Source: Flavobacterium sp. UBA6195 (GTDB lineage: Bacteria > Bacteroidota > Bacteroidia > Flavobacteriales > Flavobacteriaceae). Taken from it: DNA of 23,750 nucleotides. The notes under the pieces were generated by a model that worked only from the letters and a program-made list of their open reading frames with translations, did not search any database and was not told the DNA's origin. Positions 15,302 to 22,234 of this stretch are shown one piece after another (positions within the stretch are counted from its first letter, which is position 1; every line of letters begins with the position of its first letter). Made by a program: the position numbers and the translations under genes. The stretch is from positions 1 through 23,750 of the forward strand of contig NZ_DITB01000069.1 in assembly GCF_002422095.1 (NCBI RefSeq), given 5' to 3'.

Positions 15302-15748
15302 CTAATTTGAATATTCAGGAAGTTCTTTCAAGAAAACATATTTCTCATTTTCAAAATCCATTTGGCAAAAATAATGATTTAGTCCGTTGGTCACCATTAA
15401 ATATTTCGCTTTTAAAACTAAGTTATAACGAGCAATTTGGTCAAATGTTTGTTGGGAAATAGGAACTTCAGGTGCTTTGCATTCGATTAATAAAAATATT
15501 TCTCCATTAGGTTCAAAAACAACACCATCATAACGTTTACTTAAATCGTTAATTTTAATTAATTTTTCAACGTTAATATACGATTTTGGATACTTTTTAT
15601 CTTGCAACAAAAACTGAACTACGTGTTGACGCACCCATTCTTCGGGTGTAAGAAGAATAAATTTTTTTCTAATTTCATCAAAAATAGACACTTTATTTTC
15701 ACTATTTTTGAACCGAAAGGAATAAACTGGAAAGTTCAACTTTTGCAT
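15302..15748 (-). CDS. Orphan HSDR_N-type PD-(D/E)XK protein
   Basis: This 148-residue protein corresponds to the N-terminal nuclease-fold domain of type I restriction HsdR (HSDR_N/HSDR_N_2) without the helicase part. The likely active-site residues are D74 in KRYDGVVF and E89-x-K91 in LLIECKAPE, followed by the conserved QIARYN motif and YLMVTNGLNHYFC. No hsdM or hsdS gene is nearby. Its divergent placement beside holA is, to my knowledge, common in Bacteroidetes, which argues for a conserved cellular role rather than a restriction system. The promoter box lies almost at the start codon, so its transcript may be leaderless. Confidence 0.87.
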   Translation of the reverse strand: MQKLNFPVYSFRFKNSENKVSIFDEIRKKFILLTPEEWVRQHVVQFLLQDKKYPKSYINVEKLIKINDLSKRYDGVVFEPNGEIFLLIECKAPEVPISQQTFDQIARYNLVLKAKYLMVTNGLNHYFCQMDFENEKYVFLKELPEYSN

Positions 15749-15752
15749 GAAA

Positions 15753-15782
15753 CAAAAATAGTTATTTTATACTAACTGCCAA
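15753..15782 (-). promoter_or_regulatory. Candidate promoter of the HSDR_N cluster
   Basis: On the minus strand TTG (15782-15780), a 19-nt spacer and TATTTTTG (15760-15753) match the Bacteroidetes consensus. The start codon begins at 15748, only 4 bp past the box, which implies a leaderless or nearly leaderless mRNA if this start is right. Confidence 0.45.
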
Positions 15783-15808
15783 CTGCTACTGAACACTGAA
15801 TACTTAAA
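15775..15808 (+). repeat. Degenerate 7-bp tandem array upstream of holA
   Basis: Consecutive units are ACTGCCA, ACTGCT (six bases), ACTGAAC, ACTGAAT and ACTTAAA. The array ends 2 bp before the holA ATG, and its left part overlaps the candidate promoter of the divergent HSDR_N gene. Confidence 0.65.
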
Positions 15809-15810
15809 AA

Positions 15811-16815
15811 ATGGATGAAGTAATTCAAATTACAAAAGATATAAAAGCCGGAAACATCAAACCCATTTACTTTTTTATGGGTGATGAACCTTATTATATT
15901 GATAAATTAACTGAATTTATTGAACAAAATATCTTGCAAGAACACGAGCGCGATTTTAATCAAACGATTTTATATGGTAGAGATGTTACGATGGAAGATG
16001 TGGTTGGAAATGCTAAACGGTATCCTATGATGGCTGATCGACAAGTAGTGGTTGTTAGAGAAGCTCAGGAATTATCACGTCATATCGAAAAGTTAGAAGC
16101 TTATGCTGAAAATCCGCAGCCAACAACAGTTTTAGTTTTTGCTTACAAATACAAAACTTTAGATAAACGAAAAAAAGTAACGAAACTTTTAGATAAAGTC
16201 GGAGTAGTTTACGAAAGTAAAAAAATGTATGAAAACCAGGTTGGTGATTGGATTAAACGCGTTTTATCTGGACAAGGTTATAGCATCGAACCAAAAGCAG
16301 CCGCTATCTTAGTAGAATTTTTAGGAACGGATTTATCTAAAATCAATAATGAATTAGAAAAACTAAAAATTATTCTTCCTAAAGGACATACGTTTACACC
16401 AAAAGATATTGAAGAAAATATCGGTTTTAGTAAAGATTACAACAACTTTGAATTACGAAAAGCTATTGGCGAAAAAGACCAATTGAAAGCTTATAAAATT
16501 ATCGATCATTTCTCTCAAAATCCAAAAGACAATCCAATAGTGGTTACAACAGGATTAGTATTTGGTTTCTTTTCGCAATTGTTACAATATCACGGATTAA
16601 AGGATAAATCGCAGTTCAATGCGGCTAAAGTTTTAAAAGTGAGTCCTTATTTTGTTAAAGATTACGAAGTAGCATTTCGAAATTATCCCATGAAAAAAGT
16701 AAGTGCTATTGTGGCGGCTTTGCGCGATATTGATGTTAAAAGTAAAGGTGTAGGCGCTTCCTCTATGACGCAACACGATTTATTGAAGGAAATGTTGATT
16801 AAAATTTTCAATTAA
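15811..16815 (+). CDS. holA: DNA polymerase III subunit delta
   Basis: This is the delta subunit of the replicative clamp loader, which opens the sliding clamp and loads it onto primed DNA. The 334 residues match the family (about 330-345). Typical features are the N-terminal IKPIYFFMGDEPYYIDKLTEFIE block, where the Walker A is degenerate and non-functional as expected for HolA, then ERDFNQTILYGRD, RYPMMADRQVVVVREAQ, LVFAYKYKTLDKRKKVTKLL, and the helical collar domain ending in MTQHDLLKEMLIKIF. It is divergently oriented to the HSDR_N gene across 62 bp. Its start codon follows an array of ACTG-beginning 7-bp units by 2 bp. Confidence 0.93.
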   Translation: MDEVIQITKDIKAGNIKPIYFFMGDEPYYIDKLTEFIEQNILQEHERDFNQTILYGRDVTMEDVVGNAKRYPMMADRQVVVVREAQELSRHIEKLEAYAENPQPTTVLVFAYKYKTLDKRKKVTKLLDKVGVVYESKKMYENQVGDWIKRVLSGQGYSIEPKAAAILVEFLGTDLSKINNELEKLKIILPKGHTFTPKDIEENIGFSKDYNNFELRKAIGEKDQLKAYKIIDHFSQNPKDNPIVVTTGLVFGFFSQLLQYHGLKDKSQFNAAKVLKVSPYFVKDYEVAFRNYPMKKVSAIVAALRDIDVKSKGVGASSMTQHDLLKEMLIKIFN

Positions 16816-16843
16816 TACAAAGTATAAAAAGTTTTAAAATTTG

Positions 16844-16851
16844 TACCTTCG
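16844..16851 (+). promoter_or_regulatory. Possible -7 box upstream of the 60-residue membrane protein gene
   Basis: TACCTTCG matches TAnnTTTG with one mismatch and lies 41 bp before the ATG at 16893. No convincing TTTG box is found 17-23 nt upstream, so support is weak. Confidence 0.3.
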
Positions 16852-16892
16852 CAGTCCTAAATTTACAAAACTTTAGTTAAAAATATTGAATT

Positions 16893-17075
16893 ATGGGAAT
16901 GAATAAAAATACAATTTTGGCTTGGGCCACTTTCATTATGATTTTAATGGGATTATTATTGATTGGCTTAGGAATTTATAGATATGCCGATGTTGCAGGT
17001 TGGGGATTTTCAGCTGTTGGTGTTGGTTTCTTTGCTATTGCTTGGGTTTTTAATGCCTTGAAAGGTAGAGTGTAA
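16893..17075 (+). CDS. Small two-helix membrane protein, CAL67264 family
   Basis: This 60-residue protein has two hydrophobic helices (about 8-26 and 34-53) joined by a short GIYRYADVAGWG turn. Sequence and size match what I know as the CAL67264 family of small membrane proteins, conserved in Flavobacteriaceae and of unknown function. It lies 77 bp after holA and 58 bp before ettA on the same strand. The reading frame is compact, with a plausible leader and no competing frame. No role can be assigned beyond membrane location. Confidence 0.85.
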   Translation: MGMNKNTILAWATFIMILMGLLLIGLGIYRYADVAGWGFSAVGVGFFAIAWVFNALKGRV

Positions 17076-17076
17076 A

Positions 17077-17104
17077 AAAAGAGAAAAGTAAAAAGTACAA
17101 AGTT
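17077..17104 (+). repeat. Degenerate 7-bp tandem array upstream of ettA
   Basis: Consecutive units are AAAAGAG, AAAAGTA, AAAAGTA and CAAAGTT, beginning directly after the stop codon of the 60-residue membrane protein gene. The unit differs from those at 3202 and 15775, but the 7-bp period is the same. Confidence 0.55.
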
Positions 17105-17133
17105 TTAATAATCATAAATCAAACATATTATAT

Positions 17134-18825
17134 ATGTCAGACGATAAGAAAGTCATTTTCTCCATGCAAAAAGTAAGCAAAGCTTACCAAGGAAGTGACA
17201 AACAAGTATTAAAAAACATCTATTTAAGTTTCTTTTACGGAGCCAAAATTGGGATTTTAGGTTTAAACGGTTCCGGAAAATCTTCGCTATTGAAGATTAT
17301 CGCTGGAGTAGATAAAAACTATCAAGGAGATGTTGTTTTTGCACCAGGATATTCAGTAGGATATTTAGAACAAGAGCCAAAATTAGACGAAACTAAAACC
17401 GTAATTGAAGTAGTTCGTGAAGGAGCTGCGGAGATTTTTGCTTTATTGGAAGAATTCAACAAAATCAACGACGATTTTGGTTTACCAGAAGTTTATGAAG
17501 ATGCCGATAAAATGCAAAAACTAATGGATCGTCAGGCAGAATTACAAGACAGAATTGATGCTTGTGGTGCTTGGGAAATTGATAATAAATTAGAAATTGC
17601 AATGGATGCGCTTCGTACTCCAGATTCTGATACGCCGATTAGTGTATTATCAGGAGGAGAAAAACGTCGTGTAGCTTTATGTCGTTTATTATTACAACAA
17701 CCTGATGTATTGTTATTAGATGAGCCAACCAACCACTTGGATGCGGAATCGGTACTTTGGTTAGAGCAACATTTACAACAATATGCTGGAACTGTAATTG
17801 CTGTAACGCACGATAGATATTTCTTAGATAACGTTGCGGGTTGGATTTTGGAACTAGATAGAGGAGAAGGTATTCCATGGAAAGGGAATTATTCTTCTTG
17901 GTTAGACCAAAAATCAAAACGTTTAGAACAAGAAGAAAAAGTTGCATCCAAACGTAGAAAAACATTAGAACGTGAGTTGGATTGGGTACGTCAAGGAGCA
18001 AAAGGACGTCAAACCAAACAAAAAGCTCGTTTACAGAACTACGATAAATTATTGAATGAAGACCAAAAAGAATTAGACGAAAAATTAGAAATCTACATTC
18101 CAAACGGACCTCGTTTAGGAACAAATGTTATTGAAGCTAAAAATGTAGCAAAGGCATTTGGAGATAAATTGTTATACGATGATTTAAATTTTGTATTGCC
18201 ACAAGCGGGAATTGTTGGAATTATTGGTCCAAATGGTGCTGGTAAATCAACCATTTTCAGAATGATTATGGGAGAAGAAACTCCAGATGCAGGTTCGTTT
18301 ACTATTGGCGATACCGTAAAAATTGCTTATGTAGACCAAACTCATGCTAATATAGATGTAAATAAATCGATTTGGGAAAACTTCTGCGATGGTCAAGAAT
18401 TAATTATGATGGGCGGAAGACAAGTAAATTCGAGAGCGTATTTATCTCGTTTTAATTTTGGTGGAAGCGATCAAAACAAAAAAGTAGCTACTTTATCGGG
18501 TGGAGAACGAAATCGTCTTCACTTAGCTATGACATTGAAAGAAGAAGGAAACGTGTTATTACTGGATGAGCCAACCAATGACTTAGACGTTAATACTTTA
18601 CGAGCTTTAGAAGAAGGTTTGGAAAACTTTGCAGGTTGTGCAGTTATTATTTCGCACGACAGATGGTTTTTAGATAGAGTTTGTACTCATATTCTAGCTT
18701 TTGAAGGTGATTCTCAAGTATATAGTTTTGAAGGAAGTTTTACAGAATACGAAGAAAACAAACGTAAACGCCTTGGAAAAGATGTAACGCCAACTCGTAT
18801 AAAATACAAAAAATTAACACGATAA
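17134..18825 (+). CDS. ettA: Energy-dependent translational throttle protein EttA (ABC-F ATPase)
   Basis: This is an ABC-F ATPase that binds the ribosomal E site and gates early elongation according to cellular energy state. Two ABC domains are present. The first has Walker A GLNGSGKS (43-50), signature LSGGEKRRVALCR and LLLDEPTNHLD. The second has GPNGAGKST, LSGGERNRLHLAM and LLLDEPTNDLD. Between them lies the basic P-site tRNA interaction linker (about 245-310, KSKRLEQEEK...RELDWVRQGAKGRQTKQKARL). The 563 residues and the arm in the first domain match EttA closely. There is no membrane domain, so it is not a transporter. A strong terminator begins at its stop codon. Confidence 0.95.
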   Translation: MSDDKKVIFSMQKVSKAYQGSDKQVLKNIYLSFFYGAKIGILGLNGSGKSSLLKIIAGVDKNYQGDVVFAPGYSVGYLEQEPKLDETKTVIEVVREGAAEIFALLEEFNKINDDFGLPEVYEDADKMQKLMDRQAELQDRIDACGAWEIDNKLEIAMDALRTPDSDTPISVLSGGEKRRVALCRLLLQQPDVLLLDEPTNHLDAESVLWLEQHLQQYAGTVIAVTHDRYFLDNVAGWILELDRGEGIPWKGNYSSWLDQKSKRLEQEEKVASKRRKTLERELDWVRQGAKGRQTKQKARLQNYDKLLNEDQKELDEKLEIYIPNGPRLGTNVIEAKNVAKAFGDKLLYDDLNFVLPQAGIVGIIGPNGAGKSTIFRMIMGEETPDAGSFTIGDTVKIAYVDQTHANIDVNKSIWENFCDGQELIMMGGRQVNSRAYLSRFNFGGSDQNKKVATLSGGERNRLHLAMTLKEEGNVLLLDEPTNDLDVNTLRALEEGLENFAGCAVIISHDRWFLDRVCTHILAFEGDSQVYSFEGSFTEYEENKRKRLGKDVTPTRIKYKKLTR

Positions 18826-18864
18826 ACATTTGTTATAAAATCCTGATTTAGTCAGGATTTTTTT
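18824..18864 (+). repeat. 41-bp direct repeat, copy 1 (terminator region of ettA)
   Basis: This segment begins inside the ettA stop codon and is identical over 41 bp to 19926-19966. It includes the conserved lead-in ACATTTGTTATAAAATCC and the hairpin terminator. The two copies bracket the fibronectin-like lipoprotein gene. Confidence 0.9.
18837..18864 (+). terminator. Rho-independent terminator after ettA
   Basis: An 8-bp stem, AATCCTGA (18839-18846) with TCAGGATT (18852-18859), has loop TTTAG and ends in a run of seven Ts. Confidence 0.9.
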
Positions 18865-18907
18865 ATTTATATAATTTATTAAAGTTTTAATGTTTTTATT
18901 AGGTTAA

Positions 18908-18941
18908 TTGTTTTTTTTTTTTTGTTTTGTGTGTATTTTCT
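18908..18941 (+). promoter_or_regulatory. Candidate promoter with T13 tract in the spacer
   Basis: TTG (18908-18910) and TATTTTCT (18934-18941, a partial match to TAnnTTTG) are separated by 23 nt, of which 18911-18923 is an uninterrupted run of 13 Ts. The lipoprotein ATG is 34 bp downstream. The box assignment is weak, but the homopolymer itself is certain. Confidence 0.3.
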
Positions 18942-18975
18942 TTGAAATACCCTTAACTATTAAAAAAATCAATTT

Positions 18976-19911
18976 ATGAAGACAACAATTAAAATTTTAC
19001 TCTTATTTGCTAGCGTATTTCTGATTTCAGCTTGTTCAAGTGAAGAAAGTGGGGATTCATGTGGAAAAATTACAATTGAAAATTACACTACTGAACCTAC
19101 AACAATTTACGTTCTATTTAATAAAAGAAACAATGTAAATTCTACAAGAATTGAAATTGGACCAACTGGTTTTAATCAAGGAACAGGAAGAGTTATTACA
19201 ACTTCTGATAATACAGTGTATTTTGAGAATTTGAATCCAAGTACAACTTACGATTTATATTTTACAGGTATTTGTAGTGATAGTAATGAAAGTGTTGTAA
19301 CAAAATTAAGTAGTATCACAACCGATCAAGGTCAATGTACAGGTGTCGCATCGGCAACATTTTCTCAGTCGACAGGAACTAGTGTAACTCTAAGTTTAAG
19401 TTACAACAGTTCTAGTCCTTCTTATTATGAGGTTGAATATGGACCAGTTGGATTTACTCTAGGTTCAGGTACAAGGGTAAACACGAGTACACAATTTATC
19501 TCAAACAATATCACATTAAGTGGTTTCCAATCTAATACTACATATGATTTTTATGTAAGAGCCGTTTGTAGTTCGGCTGCTCCTACAGACACAAGTAATT
19601 TTATTAAATATACTTATACAACTGTTAGTAGTTGCCCTGCTCCAATAAATTTAAATTCTTACATTACATCAGGAACTTGTTCAACAGGAGCTACGAGAAT
19701 GTTTACTTGGGACAGTAGTATAAATGCTCAAAATTATACAATCTGTGTAGTAAGAGCTGGTGATCAACCAAGTTATACGTCAAATGCTTTTACAACTTCA
19801 ACAACTTCTAAGAGTTTGTCAAATGTAACATGTTCTTTTATAGGTTTTTATGTTAGAGCTAATTGTTCAGCTACAGAGAGTAGTTCATGGTCAGGTCCAT
19901 ATTATTTTTAA
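18976..19911 (+). CDS. Surface or outer-membrane lipoprotein with three fibronectin-III-like modules
   Basis: This 311-residue protein has a lipoprotein signal ending in ISAC with acylated Cys20, followed by SSEESGD. A Ser or acidic stretch after the Cys is seen in Bacteroidetes surface-exported lipoproteins, so it may reach the cell surface. Three beta-rich modules of about 90 residues follow. The first two share the motif (Y)E(I/V)(E)YGP-x-GF-x-x-G(S/T)G (GPTGF at 62-66 and YGPVGF near 155). All three end similarly: YDLYFTGICS (92-101), YDFYVRAVCS and IGFYVRANCS. The sequence is rich in Ser, Thr and Asn and unusually rich in Cys, suggesting disulfides. It is a stand-alone gene between two copies of the same terminator. 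It is probably adhesive or structural, but no ligand can be named. Confidence 0.85.
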   Translation: MKTTIKILLLFASVFLISACSSEESGDSCGKITIENYTTEPTTIYVLFNKRNNVNSTRIEIGPTGFNQGTGRVITTSDNTVYFENLNPSTTYDLYFTGICSDSNESVVTKLSSITTDQGQCTGVASATFSQSTGTSVTLSLSYNSSSPSYYEVEYGPVGFTLGSGTRVNTSTQFISNNITLSGFQSNTTYDFYVRAVCSSAAPTDTSNFIKYTYTTVSSCPAPINLNSYITSGTCSTGATRMFTWDSSINAQNYTICVVRAGDQPSYTSNAFTTSTTSKSLSNVTCSFIGFYVRANCSATESSSWSGPYYF

Positions 19912-19925
19912 ATAAATAGTAAAAG

Positions 19926-19966
19926 AAACATTTGTTATAAAATCCTGATTTAGTCAGGATTTTTTT
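19926..19966 (+). repeat. 41-bp direct repeat, copy 2 (terminator region of the lipoprotein gene)
   Basis: This copy is identical to 18824-18864 across the lead-in, hairpin and first seven Ts, after which the flanks diverge. It begins 14 bp after the lipoprotein stop codon. Confidence 0.9.
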
Positions 19967-19968
19967 TT
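19939..19968 (+). terminator. Rho-independent terminator after the lipoprotein gene
   Basis: An 8-bp stem, AATCCTGA (19941-19948) with TCAGGATT (19954-19961), has loop TTTAG and is followed by eight to nine Ts. It is the same terminator as after ettA. Confidence 0.9.
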
Positions 19969-20010
19969 ATTTTAGTAGTTCTTAAAATCAATCCTATTTA
20001 AAACAGTTAC

Positions 20011-22206
20011 ATGATAACTTATAAGCGGTTTTATTTTGTTTTATTTTTCTATTTATCTTTTATTTTAGGATTTGCACAAGATACAAATTCAAGAAGAAAA
20101 GAGGCTAATGAGTTATTAAAACAAGCTGGTAATAGCTTTTTAAAACTTGATACAAAAAAATCTTTAGATTATGCTCAAAAGGCATTAATTACTGCTACGA
20201 AGAATAACGATGATTTAATTGCATCTAAGGCTTACAATCTTATAGGTCTTAATTTTGAAGAGTTCTCCGATTATCAAAAAGCAATTGAATATTACAATAA
20301 GGGTTTAGTTTTAGCCAATAAAGTTAATAACGATACGGTTAAAGGTTGGTTAAACAATAATTTAGGTAATGTTTATTGTTATAGAAAAATCGATTTTCAA
20401 AAAGGAATTAAGCATTATAAAGAAGGGTTAAAATATTCAATTCAACATAAAGATGAGTATGAAATTATGTTTTCAAAGTTGAATATTGGAAGTGCTTACT
20501 TTGCAGTTGAAGATTTTAGTAATGGTATTCAGTATTTTAATGATGTCAAAGACTATGTCGATAAAAATGGAGATATCGAATCGAAAATCTCGTTGAATTC
20601 AAATTTTGGTTTATATTACAATAGTTTAAATAATAACAAAAAAGCAGAAGAGTATTATTTAAAGGCAGTTAACTATTGTGAGCAGAATGATGTTGAGTTA
20701 ATTAAATCTAACGCAAGTGATGTTTATAATGATATTTCAAACTTTTATTATAAAATTAAAAATTTCGAAAAAGCGCATTTCTATCTTTTAAAACACGATG
20801 AATTACAAGATAAGATTTACAATGAAGAACGTTTAAATGATGTTAAGGTAGGTGGATTACAAATAGAACACGATGAGATTAATAGAGAAATTGATCAAAT
20901 AAAAAAAGAGAAAGAGATTCAAGCTGAAAAACTTCAGGCCAATCGAGTTTTTGTTATTCTATTAGGGGTCATCTTTTTTATTTTGATGCTTTTGCTATTA
21001 TCTTTGATTAGAAATAATAAAACAAAAGCTAAAGCCAATATAGATTTAAAAGAAGCCAATATTGCATTATTAGAAGCTAAAGAAAAAGCAGAAGAAGCAT
21101 CACAATTAAAAACGCAGTTTATTTCAACCATAAGTCACGAATTAAGAACGCCTCTTTATGGAGTAGTTGGAATTACTGATATTATTTTAGACGAACATAA
21201 AGAATTAAAAAACAGCCCGCATTTAAAATCCTTAAAATTTTCTGCTAACTATTTATTGTCATTAGTAAATGATATTTTAAAAGTTTATAAAATTGAAGAA
21301 AACCAAGTAGTTTTAGAAGATATGGTTTTCAATATCCAAGACGAATTAACGGTTATAAAAGATTCGCTTCACTTTTTGGCCATTAAAAATAACAACCAAA
21401 TTTTCATTGAAGTTGATAATTCAATCCCAGAAGTTTTAGTTGGAGATAAAATTCGCCTTTCTCAAATTTTTATAAATTTACTCAGCAATTCACTAAAATT
21501 CACCTATAATGGTAAAATAATTGTGAAAGCTAAAACACTTCAAATAGTGGGAACAAAATATCATATTCAATTTCAAGTTATTGATAATGGTATAGGAATA
21601 GCCAAAGAAAATCAAAATAAAGTTTTTGAAAAATTTGTACAAGTCTATCGTAAAGAAGATGATTATCAAGGAACAGGATTAGGATTAACTATCGTAAAAA
21701 AATTAGTTGAATTATTCCAAGGAACAATTCATTTGGAAAGTGAAGAAGGAAAAGGAACAACAATAACCTTTACACTACCTCTAGATTCAAATATTTCTAA
21801 AGTAAATGCAATAATTAATAATTTAGCCGTAGATGTTTCCGTATTGAAGGAATATAGGATTTTAGTAGTTGAAGACAATAAAATCAATCAAGTTGTAACA
21901 AAGCGATTATTAGAAAATAATAATTTTAAATGCGATATTGTAGATAATGGTTATGAAGCATTAGATTTAGTAGATAAAATACATTTTGATGCCATTTTAA
22001 TGGATATTAACATGCCAATTATTAATGGTTTCGAAACATCTAAATTGATTCGAGAAAAAGGAATAACTACTCCAATTATTGCTGTAACAGCTTTTGATAA
22101 ACAAGATATTGAAGAAAAAATAATAGAAGCACAAATTGATGAAGTAATTGTAAAGCCGTTTGAAGGATACAAACTTTTTACAACTATTAAACGTTTAAGC
22201 AAATAA
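20011..22206 (+). CDS. TPR-containing hybrid sensor histidine kinase/response regulator
   Basis: This is a membrane sensor kinase with a fused receiver domain. A signal peptide covers about 1-22 (cleavage before QDTN). Tetratricopeptide repeats in the periplasm span about 30-270 (motifs such as AYNLIGLNFEEFSDYQKAIEYYNKGL). A coiled coil precedes one membrane helix (about 312-332, VFVILLGVIFFILMLLLLSLI). Another coiled coil leads to the HisKA domain with phospho-acceptor H376 in SHELRTP. The ATPase domain shows the N box (NLLSNSLKF), DNGIGIA and GTGLGLTIV. A C-terminal receiver domain has phospho-acceptor D665 in LMDINMP and the VKPFE lysine. There is no DNA-binding or other output domain and no adjacent regulator gene, so the output partner is encoded elsewhere, perhaps through a phosphotransfer protein. 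The signal is unknown. Confidence 0.93.
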   Translation: MITYKRFYFVLFFYLSFILGFAQDTNSRRKEANELLKQAGNSFLKLDTKKSLDYAQKALITATKNNDDLIASKAYNLIGLNFEEFSDYQKAIEYYNKGLVLANKVNNDTVKGWLNNNLGNVYCYRKIDFQKGIKHYKEGLKYSIQHKDEYEIMFSKLNIGSAYFAVEDFSNGIQYFNDVKDYVDKNGDIESKISLNSNFGLYYNSLNNNKKAEEYYLKAVNYCEQNDVELIKSNASDVYNDISNFYYKIKNFEKAHFYLLKHDELQDKIYNEERLNDVKVGGLQIEHDEINREIDQIKKEKEIQAEKLQANRVFVILLGVIFFILMLLLLSLIRNNKTKAKANIDLKEANIALLEAKEKAEEASQLKTQFISTISHELRTPLYGVVGITDIILDEHKELKNSPHLKSLKFSANYLLSLVNDILKVYKIEENQVVLEDMVFNIQDELTVIKDSLHFLAIKNNNQIFIEVDNSIPEVLVGDKIRLSQIFINLLSNSLKFTYNGKIIVKAKTLQIVGTKYHIQFQVIDNGIGIAKENQNKVFEKFVQVYRKEDDYQGTGLGLTIVKKLVELFQGTIHLESEEGKGTTITFTLPLDSNISKVNAIINNLAVDVSVLKEYRILVVEDNKINQVVTKRLLENNNFKCDIVDNGYEALDLVDKIHFDAILMDINMPIINGFETSKLIREKGITTPIIAVTAFDKQDIEEKIIEAQIDEVIVKPFEGYKLFTTIKRLSK

Positions 22207-22234
22207 AAAACGTTGGTTAATACCAACGTTTTTT
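22205..22234. terminator. Bidirectional terminator overlapping the rhlE stop codon
   Basis: The stem AAAAAACGTTGGT (22205-22217) with ACCAACGTTTTTT (22222-22234) has loop TAAT. It serves the converging sensor kinase and rhlE genes. Its right arm encodes the last residues (RWY) of the helicase, and the stop codon lies in the loop region. Confidence 0.88.

Noticed and set aside
15302..15748. Remnant of a type I restriction system
   Set aside because: The HSDR_N domain is complete at both ends, without degraded helicase sequence or hsdM/hsdS traces, and it sits beside holA as is usual in the phylum.
17639..18124. 161-residue minus-strand frame inside ettA
   Set aside because: It is the antisense shadow of conserved ABC motifs, with a hydrophobic low-complexity translation and no promoter or family resemblance.
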